In this document: in pieces, positions 39,036 to 50,696 of the stretch
Layout: each line of letters starts with the position of its first letter
How positions within the stretch are numbered: the stretch's first letter is position 1
NCBI GenBank assembly: GCA_035041965.1
Contig: JAPYMA010000104.1
Location: 28,596-92,595, forward strand
DNA: 64,000 nt
Direction of reading: 5' to 3'
Origin: Anisakis pegreffii
Taxonomy: Eukaryota > Nematoda > Chromadorea > Rhabditida > Anisakidae
Notes under the pieces: model-generated
What the model saw: only the letters and a program-made list of their open reading frames with translations
Told to the model about the DNA's origin: nothing
Database searches by the model: none
Made by a program: the position numbers and the translations under genes

Positions 39036-39233
39036 TTAGATTGCAAGAAATTCACTCCTATGACGTGTTCTCGGCAATAAAATCTTGATTACCTGATCGA
39101 TTTTCTGATATTCTTCAGATTTATCGCTGGGAAGTAATAGATCATTAAAAAAACGGGAAGTGCAATCGTGCAGTTTGCAGGAGGTGGGGAGGGGAGGGGG
39201 AGGTGACACCCTCTCACTATTATCATTAAGCAA
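39036..39233 (-). other. Locally divergent tract between arms (left side)
   Basis: Compared with 48307-48504, about 11 substitutions fall within ~140 bp (about 39055-39190), while the kilobases around differ by only a few. A minus-strand frame is open across it but the changes alter ~10 residues, so coding constraint is unlikely. Confidence 0.75.
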
Positions 39234-39776
39234 AATGACAGAGTAGATTCTGCACTTCTGTAGCTACTAACTTCTAAGCTTTACCGGGGATATTGTAAGT
39301 ATTGTAAGTATTTTCGGGTAATATAATTGAGTCAGTACAGAAGTGCCGGACTTCATGAACATGAATGATTTCTTGCTCTAATAATGTTTGCTGCGTGCAA
39401 AGAAGGATGTCGAAGAATGATATTTGCGATTCGCCGATCGAAAATAGGCATATAAACTCGTAATGAGTGATAACCGCTTATCAATTAAATAAGGGAACAA
39501 ATGAATGAATGATGAAGTAAGTATACATATTTTACAGTGATATACCCAGGACATCGTTACAGTCGCGTTCTTCATCTTTATTTTCAGTATTTTCAATCAG
39601 GATATTTGAGTTTTAAATCTCCATTGACTGCAATTCTGCACCGAACTGCATCGCATCATAAGTAATGTTTGCACAGGATCTTATGATCTCTGCTGTTGAA
39701 TTCCAATCCCTGGATTTATGCTCTGAAAATTTTGTGGGTTTCGGAATTCGAATTTTGGGAACGTGTTCATCTTGAA

Positions 39777-40282
39777 TTACACATCACTCATTTCCATTTC
39801 ATTCAAATCTAGTAATATTTGGTATTCATCATCCAGGCGATAATAAATGGATAAATCATTACACAGTAGCAGCACGTTGGGTTTCGTTTCTATGCACGCT
39901 GTGAATAAAAATTTTGCAATTTCATCACTCTCGCGTCGTATTTCATCATTACCATTGCATTGTCTTCCGTTTATGATTGTCCTTCCATCCCAGGATTGAT
40001 TAATGACCGAGGTTTTGCAAAATCTGATCAATGCCCTGATCAATTTCATTTTTCTTGTCACACACAACGAATTGCACTCTCACCCTTGTTAGTTCTGTTG
40101 TTTGTAAAAAAACCAAATGAACTGCAGAATGTTTCAATGGATCCAGGATGACGCGTATGGCCTAAAGTTGAGCGATTTCTGCAGGTGTCGTAAATGTCTG
40201 CTCCGTATTGAACTGATGTAACAGGTAACAAAAATATCGAGTGTAAAAAAATTAAATTTTCATGCAGGATTGTGATTGTCAT
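39777..40282 (-). CDS. Candidate short secreted protein with two overlapping frames (left copy)
   Basis: The upstream frame (40282-40058) opens MTITILHENLIFLHSIFLLP, a plausible signal peptide, then a Cys-containing mature part (DTCRNRS, ETFCSSF). It stops shortly after a good donor-like site (AAG G|GTGAGAG). A second, better-looking frame (40067-39777) overlaps its end and encodes a 96-codon polar sequence (SWDGRTIINGRQCNGND, then LDLNEMEMSDV and stop). A single intron or a frameshift would join them, but no GT-AG pair I found keeps frame, so the model is unresolved. Family not recognised. Both frames are unchanged in the mirror copy. Confidence 0.4.
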
Positions 40283-41294
40283 TTGGTGATTTTCGTTGAC
40301 TGTTGTTTGGTGAAATTTCGATATGTGTTGATTTAGTGCCTATAAACTTAATTATATTAGTTGTAATGTAAGTGAAGTTTCGTATAAGTGTGGGATATAT
40401 AACGATTAAATCTTTATCTGCCATCAGACATGATATAAAACATCAGCAAGAAACAAACAAAACATCCATTATCGCCCAATCCGGTTCCTTGATATTCATC
40501 CATTTTTGATGTCACTAAGATTTTGTGACCTCCTTGCGGAGATTCCTCCTTCGTTTACGTGTTCCTGTTGTGCTCAATCCCGTTCACGTCCCGTTTTCAA
40601 TCGGAACTGATGTTTTTTCCCTTGAAAATACTTTACCTTGATCTTACTTTTTTCGGTTCTTGTCATTTTCGAACTAACACTATTGTCGATGAAGCATGTT
40701 TGATTCGATCACTGAAAACTTTTTTTCCTCTAAATTATCCGATCAATCCATCACTATCGTTCATTTCAAGTTTTCTGATATTATTAATCGCGTGTGATCG
40801 TCGATTTGAAAAGTTCCATCGTTCGGATCTCTAGCTTCATTTATTTCTTATATTCGACTCGTTCAATGAAATCATTCATCTTAACGAAAAATTTTCCTTC
40901 AAAATTTTGTTCCATATCTGCAGAGGGTGACGAATTTCTAATAGAATCTCATGATTCCAAATTAAATTAAATTCATCGAATCCAGGACAAACAAATAATG
41001 AGTGCTCGGCCCTCAAAATGGAATTATTCGCCCATTACGCCGAGAAAACTATTCATTCGTTGCAGTGTGCATTGATGTCGTTATTGGTCACTCTTGTCCA
41101 TTGTATTTGTTGCAATGATCCGAAAACTGCCGACTTACTCAGAGATCGCAATGTACCGATCCAATCAATCTTCGATAAATTTTGCCTTTAGACTGCACAC
41201 TTCTCAAGTTATCATCTTCAGCGATCGCTTTCTATTATGAGAACCTATCTTATGCTCCAAAACTGCCGTAAAATTTGTCAAATAAACTAATGAA
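40283..41294. other. Intergenic, divergent-promoter region (left copy)
   Basis: About 1 kb between the minus-strand secreted candidate and the plus-strand six-exon gene. No exon is supported; both genes would take their promoters from here. Confidence 0.4.
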
Positions 41295-41300
41295 TTGCAG
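41293..41300 (+). promoter_or_regulatory. Likely trans-splice acceptor of the six-exon secreted gene (left copy)
   Basis: GAATTGCAG ends at 41300, 21 nt before the ATG at 41322, with no upstream exon apparent. Mirror at 46240-46247. Confidence 0.45.
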
Positions 41301-41321
41301 AAAAGTCTTCTTTTTTCGAAG

Positions 41322-43601
41322 ATGTTAATTAATCATCACTGTTATTCACTGGCATTGGTTTTGTTACCGATTGCTTTGGCTGATAATTTGGTACTCTATT
41401 TTCCTGTGAATCCATCAGTGCCCGTACCTGAATCCCAACAAGACTTTGATCAAAATGCACCGCCAAGGTATGACGTTTACCGTACTCTGTGCATAACTGC
41501 ATTTGAACTAGAATGGTAACTGAATGTGTTTAATGTAATATACGCATAATTAATGCGTTAGTGTTCAATTAAATATATTGAATATAATTAATTCAGGGTG
41601 TTATCTCGAGATCCGGATATGCCATCAACAGGTATTGTGTTCATCAAAAAGACAGCCAAGCATTCGGCACCAACTCAGTTCACTGGTGATTGGAAAGGTG
41701 AGTGCATGCAAACATTTCCATGTTGAACTGTGCTTAACATTCACAATCAAATAGGCTCGAGAACATTCAATTAAACAACGAGAAATTTATGCACGATTCA
41801 TAACCCTCGGTAAGGTGAAAATAAATAAGCTGCATTCCGAAGCCCCAACGAATGATATTGCTAACGATAAGCGTAGCTCCTTCAGATTTTAAGGCATTTT
41901 ACTTTCCCAATCGATTCTCTGAAACTATACATCACTCCCCTCAACAATTTTGAATCCCCATTCACTTTTATCCTAAATGTTTCTTCTCCAGTTTCGTCAA
42001 ATACATAGATTGACCCCACTTCAAAATTTGTGATTGGTATTGCCTCGCATGGCCACATTTCCCCGAATAATTTAACCATTGGGTTTCCCTATCTTCCCAG
42101 AGACGTTTACGCTCACCTAAAAGCCATCCCATTGTGCAGCCGTTATGTGTTATGCGGGCAATATGGCCAGAATTATATGATGTCATCAAATAGATCTGAT
42201 CTGTTCTCTGATAAGATTGCTAAAAGATTATTCGGATTTACGGCATCAATATGAAATGATCTAGTGAATCATGACATCTCGAAAAGAAAATGTAATTTAT
42301 TGCAGTGATTCTCCTCGATTTTAATCTATTCTTCTTAAATTTAATCTGAATTGGGATCGGAAATACAATGAGAAATGAGTCGTTGTCAGTAAGCTTTGAA
42401 CAAATGTCAATCGTCTTCGAGTACAGTCAACATTCGAATATGATTGATTCAGAACGATGATTTTGCAGGACAACCGTTCATTGAGAAGGTTGGCACTAAT
42501 GAAAGAGCATTCCAAATAGTGACGGCCAAACAAGTGCAGCCAAAAATTCAATTCGAGGAATTGGTGCCATTTTCGTCACAAATAGATCAGAAACACGTAG
42601 ATGCATCGGTAAGTATTTGATGTCGAGTCGTTTAATCATTGAATTATTGCCAAGTTAATTATGAAGTTAATCACTGATCATTGAATTAGTTATTACTGAT
42701 GAAATTGATCATGAATTTGTTATATCATTAATATTAGTGACGTGCGGCCGCAATATTAAAATGCAATTTTCACACTTCATTATTGGTTTCATTCAAATCA
42801 GTTTTAAAATCATCATGCAAATTAATGCCACTAAGCAATATTACTCCACAAATTATTGCTCTCCGCATGAAAGACTGCTATATCCCACTGCACCTGTGTA
42901 TGTTACATAAAATATTCTACTTCTTGAAAATGAATGTCATCGAAAGACGCTCATTCCATTAACTCGATCAAAATTTATTGTTGCAGATCAGAAATATTCG
43001 TGACGCTTTTGCAACTTTTGTGAATTTAATAGTTCGTTGAACACATTCATCTATTAATTAAACGAACTGAAATTTAGCCTCGTAGACGAGAAAATCCAAA
43101 CGATGCAGAAGGCGATGAAATCGACTATTCTGTATACGATACGGTTGATGATGATAGGCTCAATAATGCAAGTTTACATTAAATGCAAATTTCGGCTATA
43201 TCAAAAATGCATTGAATTGCCGCCACCTATTTCAGCTAATTGCTTATAGAAAATGAAGAATCGCATCGAATCAAAATCCAAATTTTAGGAGATATTAGAT
43301 GGAACATCCGCAAAAAGATTCAATGGTGAAGAGATCGAAATGGTGGATCAATCTGCGATCATGAACGACGCAACGATAATAAGTGAGATTTGAAAGTGGC
43401 CATTTGAATTTGCGAATTAAGCGTTCACAAAGTTTCAGTGTTGCAATTGTTGACAATGAAAGAAATTTCTGTTCGGTCAGGAATTAAATTTTGAAGATTC
43501 ATAATATTGCTGTAGATTACGATGAGGCACAACGAGGAGGTCAGCGGTCGGTTGAAGGACGATGGCGGCGTATTTATGAGGAGGCGAACACGGATAGTTG
43601 A
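41322..43601 (+). CDS. Unrecognised secreted protein, six exons (left copy)
   Basis: Exons 41322-41467, 41597-41697, 42469-42608, 43078-43131, 43289-43382 and 43516-43601 give a ~206-aa protein. It opens with a clear signal peptide (MLINHHCYSLALVLLPIALA, cleavage likely just after). The mature part is acidic/polar with few cysteines (PESQQDFDQNAPPR, TAKHSAPTQFTGDWKGQPF, GDEIDY, GRWRRIYEEANTDS at the end) and carries PRRREN, a possible dibasic processing site. Phases at introns 1, 2, 3 and 5 agree with strong GT-AG sites. The exon 4 donor is less sure: 43131|GTATAC keeps frame, whereas 43171|GTTTAC would not. No known domain found. It could be a neuropeptide-like precursor or an orphan nematode secreted protein; that is speculation. 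Its 3' end lies 170 bp from the palindrome axis. Confidence 0.7.
41882..42079 (-). other. Antisense open frame inside intron 2 of the secreted gene (left copy)
   Basis: The 771-bp intron 2 carries on the opposite strand a coding-like 65-codon frame (MVKLFGEMWPCEAIPITNF, then YVFDETGEETFRIKVNGD) partly overlapped by another open frame (41968-42189). No start or splice signals are convincing. It may be a nested gene exon or a decayed insertion. Confidence 0.3.
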
Positions 43602-43745
43602 GCTCATTTGCAAGACGAATCATCCGATTCGCCCCATAAATTTTATGCTGATCATTAAAATGTCTTTGTAATTAATGTTCATTTAAGTGCATTGATAGTT
43701 TCTAATTGGTGTTAATTTATGATAATCTAATTGTCACTGATTAGT

Positions 43746-43794
43746 GTGATTAGTGATAATTAGTGACAATTGAGAACCAGTTATGACTGATTCA
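43746..43794. other. 49-bp palindrome spacer (axis at 43770)
   Basis: This is the only sequence between the arms. It carries AGTGACAATT (43762-43771), the reverse complement of AATTGTCACT in the left arm (43729-43738) and a direct copy of 43802-43811 in the right arm. A small hairpin centred at 43750 is therefore nested beside the main axis. Confidence 0.95.
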
Positions 43795-43938
43795 ACTAAT
43801 CAGTGACAATTAGATTATCATAAATTAACACCAATTAGAAACTATCAATGCACTTAAATGAACATTAATTACAAAGACATTTTAATGATCAGCATAAAAT
43901 TTATGGGGCGAATCGGATGATTCGTCTTGCAAATGAGC

Positions 43939-46218
43939 TCAACTATCCGTGTTCGCCTCCTCATAAATACGCCGCCATCGTCCTTCAACCGACCGCTGAC
44001 CTCCTCGTTGTGCCTCATCGTAATCTACAGCAATATTATGAATCTTCAAAATTTAATTCCTGACCGAACAGAAATTTCTTTCATTGTCAACAATTGCAAC
44101 ACTGAAACTTTGTGAACGCTTAATTCGCAAATTCAAATGGCCACTTTCAAATCTCACTTATTATCGTTGCGTCGTTCATGATCGCAGATTGATCCACCAT
44201 TTCGATCTCTTCACCATTGAATCTTTTTGCGGATGTTCCATCTAATATCTCCTAAAATTTGGATTTTGATTCGATGCGATTCTTCATTTTCTTTAAGCAA
44301 TTAGCTGAAATAGGTGGCGGCAATTCAATGCATTTTTGATATAGCCGAAATTTGCATTTAATGTAAACTTGCATTATTGAGCCTATCATCATCAACCGTA
44401 TCGTATACAGAATAGTCGATTTCATCGCCTTCTGCATCGTTTGGATTTTCTCGTCTACGAGGCTAAATTTCAGTTCGTTTAATTAATAGATGAATGTGTT
44501 CAACGAACTATTAAATTCACAAAAGTTGCAAAAGCGTCACGAATATTTCTGATCTGCAACAATAAATTTTGATCGAGTTAATGGAATGAGCGTCTTTCGA
44601 TGACATTCATTTTCAAGAAGTAGAATATTTTATGTAACATACACAGGTGCAGTGGGATATAGCAGTCTTTCATGCGGAGAGCAATAATTTGTGGAGTAAT
44701 ATCGCTTAGTGGCATTAATTTGCATGATGATTTTAAAACTGATTTGAATAAAACCAATAATGAAGTGTGAAAATTGCATTTTAATATTGCGGCCGCACGT
44801 CACTAATATTAATGATATAACAAATTCATGATCAATTTCATCAGTAATAACTAATTCAATGATCAGTGATTAACTTCATAATTAACTTGGCAATAATTCA
44901 ATGATTAAACGACTCGACATCAAATACTTACCGATGCATCTACGTGTTTCTGATCTATTTGTGACGAAAATGGCACCAATTCCTCGAATTGAATTTTTGG
45001 CTGCACTTGTTTGGCCGTCACTATTTGGAATGCTCTTTCATTAGTGCCAACCTTCTCAATGAACGGTTGTCCTGCAAAATCATCGTTCTGAATCAATCAT
45101 ATTCGAATGTTGACTGTACTCGAAGACGATTGACATTTGTTCAAAGCTTACTGACAACGACTCATTTCTCATTGTATTTCCGATCCCAATTCAGATTAAA
45201 TTTAAGAAGAATAGATTAAAATCGAGGAGAATCACTGCAATAAATTACATTTTCTTTTCGAGATGTCATGATTCACTAGATCATTTCATATTGATGCCGT
45301 AAATCCGAATAATCTTTTAGCAATCTTATCAGAGAACAGATCAGATCTATTTGATGACATCATATAATTCTGGCCATATTGCCCGCATAACACATAACGG
45401 CTGCACAATGGGATGGCTTTTAGGTGAGCGTAAACGTCTCTGGGAAGATAGGGAAACCCAATGGTTAAATTATTCGGGGAAATGTGGCCATGCGAGGCAA
45501 TACCAATCACAAATTTTGAAGTGGGGTCAATCTATGTATTTGACGAAACTGGAGAAGAAACATTTAGGATAAAAGTGAATGGGGATTCAAAATTGTTGAG
45601 GGGAGTGATGTATAGTTTCAGAGAATCGATTGGGAAAGTAAAATGCCTTAAAATCTGAAGGAGCTACGCTTATCGTTAGCAATATCATTCGTTGGGGCTT
45701 CGGAATGCAGCTTATTTATTTTCACCTTACCGAGGGTTATGAATCGTGCATAAATTTCTCGTTGTTTAATTGAATGTTCTCGAGCCTATTTGATTGTGAA
45801 TGTTAAGCACAGTTCAACATGGAAATGTTTGCATGCACTCACCTTTCCAATCACCAGTGAACTGAGTTGGTGCCGAATGCTTGGCTGTCTTTTTGATGAA
45901 CACAATACCTGTTGATGGCATATCCGGATCTCGAGATAACACCCTGAATTAATTATATTCAATATATTTAATTGAACACTAACGCATTAATTATGCGTAT
46001 GTTACATTAAACACATTCAGTTACCATTCTAGTTCAAATGCAGTTGTGCACAGAGTACGGTAAACGTCATACCTTGGCGGTGCATTTTGATCAAAGTCTT
46101 GTTGGGATTCAGGTACGGGCACTGATGGATTCACAGGAAAATAGAGTACCAAATTATCAGCCAAAGCAATCGGTAACAAAACCAATGCCAGTGAATAACA
46201 GTGATGATTAATTAACAT
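43939..46218 (-). CDS. Unrecognised secreted protein, six exons (right copy)
   Basis: Mirror of 41322-43601, exons 46218-46073, 45943-45843, 45071-44932, 44462-44409, 44251-44158 and 44024-43939. No change to the spliced product was noticed; a C/T difference near 46050 lies just past the exon 1 donor and a T/A difference near 44296 lies in intron 4. The two copies converge tail-to-tail, so read-through transcripts from one would be antisense to the other. Confidence 0.7.
45461..45658 (+). other. Antisense open frame inside intron 2 of the secreted gene (right copy)
   Basis: Mirror of 41882-42079 with the same predicted peptide. Confidence 0.3.
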
Positions 46219-46247
46219 CTTCGAAAAAAGAAGACTTTTCTGCAATT

Positions 46248-47257
46248 CATTAGTTTATTTGACAAATTTTACGGCAGTTTTGGAGCATAAGATAGGTTCT
46301 CATAATAGAAAGCGATCGCTGAAGATGATAACTTGAGAAGTGTGCAGTCTAAAGGCAAAATTTATCGAAGATTGATTGGATCGGTACATTGCGATCTCTG
46401 AGTAAGTCGGCAGTTTTCGGGATCATTGCGACAAATACAATGGACAAGAGTGACCAATAACGACATCAATGCACACTGCAACGAATGAATAGTTTTCTCG
46501 GCGTAATGGGCGAATAATTCCATTTTGAGGGCCGAGCACTCATTATTTGTTTGTCCTGGATTCGATGAATTTAATTTAATTTGGAATCATGAGATTCTAT
46601 TAGAAATTCGTCACCCTCTGCAGATATGGAACAAAATTTTGAAGGAAAATTTTTCGTTAAGATGAATGATTTCATTGAACGAGTCGAATATAAGAAATAA
46701 ATGAAGCTAGAGATCCGAACGATGGAACTTTTCAAATCGACGATCACACGCGATTAATAATATCAGAAAACTTGAAATGAACGATAGTGATGGATTGATC
46801 GGATAATTTAGAGGAAAAAAGTTTTCAGTGATCGAATCAAACATGCTTCATCGACAATAGTGTTAGTTCGAAAATGACAAGAACCGAAAAAAGTAAGATC
46901 AAGGTAAAGTATTTTCAAGGGAAAAAACATCAGTTCCGATTGAAAACGGGACGTGAACGGGATTGAGCACAACAGGAACACGTAAACGAAGGAGGAATCT
47001 CCGCAAGGAGGTCACAAAATCTTAGTGACATCAAAAATGGATGAATATCAAGGAACCGGATTGGGCGATAATGGATGTTTTGTTTGTTTCTTGCTGATGT
47101 TTTATATCATGTCTGATGGCAGATAAAGATTTAATCGTTATATATCCCACACTTATACGAAACTTCACTTACATTACAACTAATATAATTAAGTTTATAG
47201 GCACTAAATCAACACATATCGAAATTTCACCAAACAACAGTCAACGAAAATCACCAA
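46248..47257. other. Intergenic, divergent-promoter region (right copy)
   Basis: Mirror of 40283-41294. No exon supported. Confidence 0.4.
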
Positions 47258-47763
47258 ATGACAATCACAATCCTGCATGAAAATTTAATTTTTTTACACT
47301 CGATATTTTTGTTACCTGTTACATCAGTTCAATACGGAGCAGACATTTACGACACCTGCAGAAATCGCTCAACTTTAGGCCATACGCGTCATCCTGGATC
47401 CATTGAAACATTCTGCAGTTCATTTGGTTTTTTTACAAACAACAGAACTAACAAGGGTGAGAGTGCAATTCGTTGTGTGTGACAAGAAAAATGAAATTGA
47501 TCAGGGCATTGATCAGATTTTGCAAAACCTCGGTCATTAATCAATCCTGGGATGGAAGGACAATCATAAACGGAAGACAATGCAATGGTAATGATGAAAT
47601 ACGACGCGAGAGTGATGAAATTGCAAAATTTTTATTCACAGCGTGCATAGAAACGAAACCCAACGTGCTGCTACTGTGTAATGATTTATCCATTTATTAT
47701 CGCCTGGATGATGAATACCAAATATTACTAGATTTGAATGAAATGGAAATGAGTGATGTGTAA
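47258..47763 (+). CDS. Candidate short secreted protein with two overlapping frames (right copy)
   Basis: Mirror of 39777-40282: signal-peptide frame 47258-47482 and overlapping second frame 47473-47763, both with identical predicted peptides. The same frame problem occurs at the junction, so it is not a one-arm sequencing error. Confidence 0.4.
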
Positions 47764-48306
47764 TTCAAGATGAACACGTTCCCAAAATTCGAATTCCGAA
47801 ACCCACAAAATTTTCAGAGCATAAATCCAGGGATTGGAATTCAACAGCAGAGATCATAAGATCCTGTGCAAACATTACTTATGATGCGATGCAGTTCGGT
47901 GCAGAATTGCAGTCAATGGAGATTTAAAACTCAAATATCCTGATTGAAAATACTGAAAATAAAGATGAAGAACGCGACTGTAACGATGTCCTGGGTATAT
48001 CACTGTAAAATATGTATACTTACTTCATCATTCATTCATTTGTTCCCTTATTTAATTGATAAGCGGTTATCACTCATTACGAGTTTATATGCCTATTTTC
48101 GATCGGCGAATCGCAAATATCATTCTTCGACATCCTTCTTTGCACGCAGCAAACATTATTAGAGCAAGAAATCATTCATGTTCATGAAGTCCGGCACTTC
48201 TGTACTGACTCAATTATATTACCCGAAAATACTTACAATACTTACAATATCCCCGGTAAAGCTTAGAAGTTAGTAGCTACAGAAGTGCAGAATCTACTCT
48301 GTCATT

Positions 48307-48504
48307 TTGCTTAATGATAATAGTGAGAGGGTGTCACCTCCCCCTCCCCTCCCCACCTCCTGCAAACTGCACGATTACAATTCCCGTTTTTCTAATGATC
48401 TATTTCTTCCCAGCGATAAATCCGGAGAATATCAAGAAATCAATCAGGTAATCAAGATTTTATTGCCGAGAACACGTCATAGGAGCCGATTTCTTGCAAT
48501 CTAA
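48307..48504 (+). other. Locally divergent tract between arms (right side)
   Basis: Partner of 39036-39233. Differences include GCAC/ACAA, CTGAAG/CCGGAG and GTGAA/GCCGA in matched positions. Confidence 0.75.
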
Positions 48505-48849
48505 CAGGTATTTTGAAGACATCATTAGACCACTATGGAAGTACTTTTAAAAAATCAATGATTTGCCAGCCTCCTGAATTCCTCTCTGACGTCTTCAAAT
48601 AACGCACAATGGACATTTTTTTAGCAGCCACTGGTCCAATTGTAGGGAAAGCCAATGTTAGAAATACGTAGTGGTATACAACTCCACAATAATTGCGCGA
48701 CCATTTTTGTCGTTTAACATTTAAGAGTGAACGAGCTAACTGGGATGTGAGTTTAGAATGTTTACTGATTTAGAATGTGATCAATTAGAATGTGATCAAT
48801 TTCCGTTTTCTGGATTGAAACTTGCAATCCTGAAATCCTGACTACTGAT

Positions 48850-49407
48850 TAGTGTTCGTCGGGGAACGGGGTCCCCGTCGGGGACCCCGGCGGGGAACGC
48901 GGGGAGCGCTGCCCCCCGCGCAATTTGCTCCCCGACATTTTCGCGGGGACCCCCCTCGTCCAATTTCGCTCCCCGACGGGGAGGACGGGGAGTGCGAACC
49001 TTCCCGAATATCGCGAACATTTAACTGAAAATGGTGAAAGACAGCCGCAACACTTTCAATATTGTCTTGTTTTTTGTTTTGAAATGTGAGTATAAGGTGC
49101 ACTTGAAAGAAGACTACTTAAAAAAGAAGAAAAATCTTTAAAAAATTGAAATTTTGTTTAAAAAATTGAGCTGAAATGTTCCCCGTCCTCCCCGTCGGGG
49201 AACACGGGGAGCGGTCATTCCCCGACGGGGTCCCCCCTGCGCAATTTGCTCCTCGACTTTTTCGCGGGGACCCCCCCGTCCAATTTACTCCCCGCGGGGA
49301 CCTCCCCGCACAATTTGCTCCCCGACTTTTTCGCGGGGACCCCCCCGTCCAATTTACTCCCCGCGGGGACCTCCCCCGTGCAAAAAATTGCTCCCCGACG
49401 AACACTA
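48850..49407. mobile_element. hAT-like GC-rich MITE, 558 bp (right copy)
   Basis: Mirror copy. Its flanking duplications are CTACTGAT and CTATTGAT, one base apart, so one side has mutated since the arms separated. There is one extra C in a C-run. Confidence 0.85.
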
Positions 49408-49747
49408 CTATTGATACATCTGTTGCCATGAATGACGAGTAAAAATCATTTTGCAAAAGTTTGACATGCTACTGTTGAACGAGCGATTTTACATCTAATT
49501 AGTACGCAATCAATGCTGAATAACGTGTGGAATGTCGGGTCCCCGTCATTATCGGTTGTGCCATGCAGCGGCTATTGTGAAAACTCCAGGATGTTCGGTT
49601 GTCTTGGTCTCCAAAAGATAAGGTGCTGGAAAAGTGCGTATCTCTTCAAACCTCCCTGAAGCAGCAGCTAGAGAGGATCCGAGGCAGGCGTCGGCTTAAA
49701 TACGAAGTGATGCTAAGCCCCGAAGCAAGCCTTATTTTGAACCCGAC

Positions 49748-50029
49748 ATGAGCCTTACTATCACTCCTGAGGTTACTGTTGAAGTGTCAGTTGTGCCGAC
49801 TGGTTTCTTCCGACGCTTGAGACATTTAACTTACCCGTCCATGAAAAATGAATTGCAGTTTCGTGAGGTTGGTAGACAACTCGCAAAACTGGTAGGGGTG
49901 TGCAGGCATGTACGAGGGTATTTCGAGCCTGAGCCTAAGCTCTCCAAACAGCAAAAGTGCCCGATTATCTCACTCCAAGTGATCCAAATGAAGCATCGTT
50001 CAACAACAAAGTTTATTGTTAGATTGTGA
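49748..50029 (+). CDS. 93-codon ORF, longer allele (right copy)
   Basis: Same start as the left copy but without the 9-bp insertion, so it reads through to a TGA at 50027-50029. No family recognised. The MSLTITPEV start is preceded by AAGCCT/GAGCC-type sequence. Confidence 0.3.
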   Translation: MSLTITPEVTVEVSVVPTGFFRRLRHLTYPSMKNELQFREVGRQLAKLVGVCRHVRGYFEPEPKLSKQQKCPIISLQVIQMKHRSTTKFIVRL

Positions 50030-50696
50030 TTTTCCCGAAACACGTCATCGAACTATCGTTGTGTCATGTATGTGGTAGAGCATGTACATGTTACTTTACT
50101 CGAATATCATCTCAACGTGATCTGTGAAGTGCTACAGATCCATGAGTTCATGAGGTGAGTAGTGTTTTTAGGCCATGAGTAGTATATAACAGTTGAAAGC
50201 TCAGCACTTGCTGAAAAAGTATCGGCATATTACCGATAGGAACGCAGCTGCAATTATACAAACTATACGTCGGCATTTTTCGAGTTAGGGAGCTGGAAAA
50301 TATCAACTGAGGGATAATTTGATGTTTGGCGTGGGTACGCAAAGAAAACAAGACATCGATAAACGCAGAAAAATATTTTTCCAATTCTTCAATCGGATGA
50401 ATGTCGACATATTGTCAATGCGCCTAGAATTACACTTGCAGAAGCAGTTGATTTGCATAGAATCACAATTATGCAATTAAGAGACTTGAAAAGCGACAAC
50501 ACGTGCATATTTCGCTGATCGCTAAAGGAAAACGTGGGTTGACGGTTTTTCATTTAATCCACTGTTTTATCGGTAGGTTCCCAGTTAAGCTGCTTTCTAT
50601 CGACGCTTTTCCACACACGGCAGTAGACTGCATTCCAATTTAAGATATTCAACATTTCTTACAAAAAGTAGAGATTCTGTTCAAGAATTCTAGTGT

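Larger units (their letters stand above)
23598..43745 (+). repeat. Left arm of a ~40-kb palindrome
   Basis: The whole segment recurs as its reverse complement at 43795-63904. Paired coordinates sum to 87540 near the axis and step down to about 87502 at the outer edge through indels (about 9 bp near 37590, 13 bp near 31076, 4 bp near 30712, about 8-10 bp near 27160). Identity is very high but not perfect; several predicted peptides differ by one to a few residues between arms. Confidence 0.98.
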
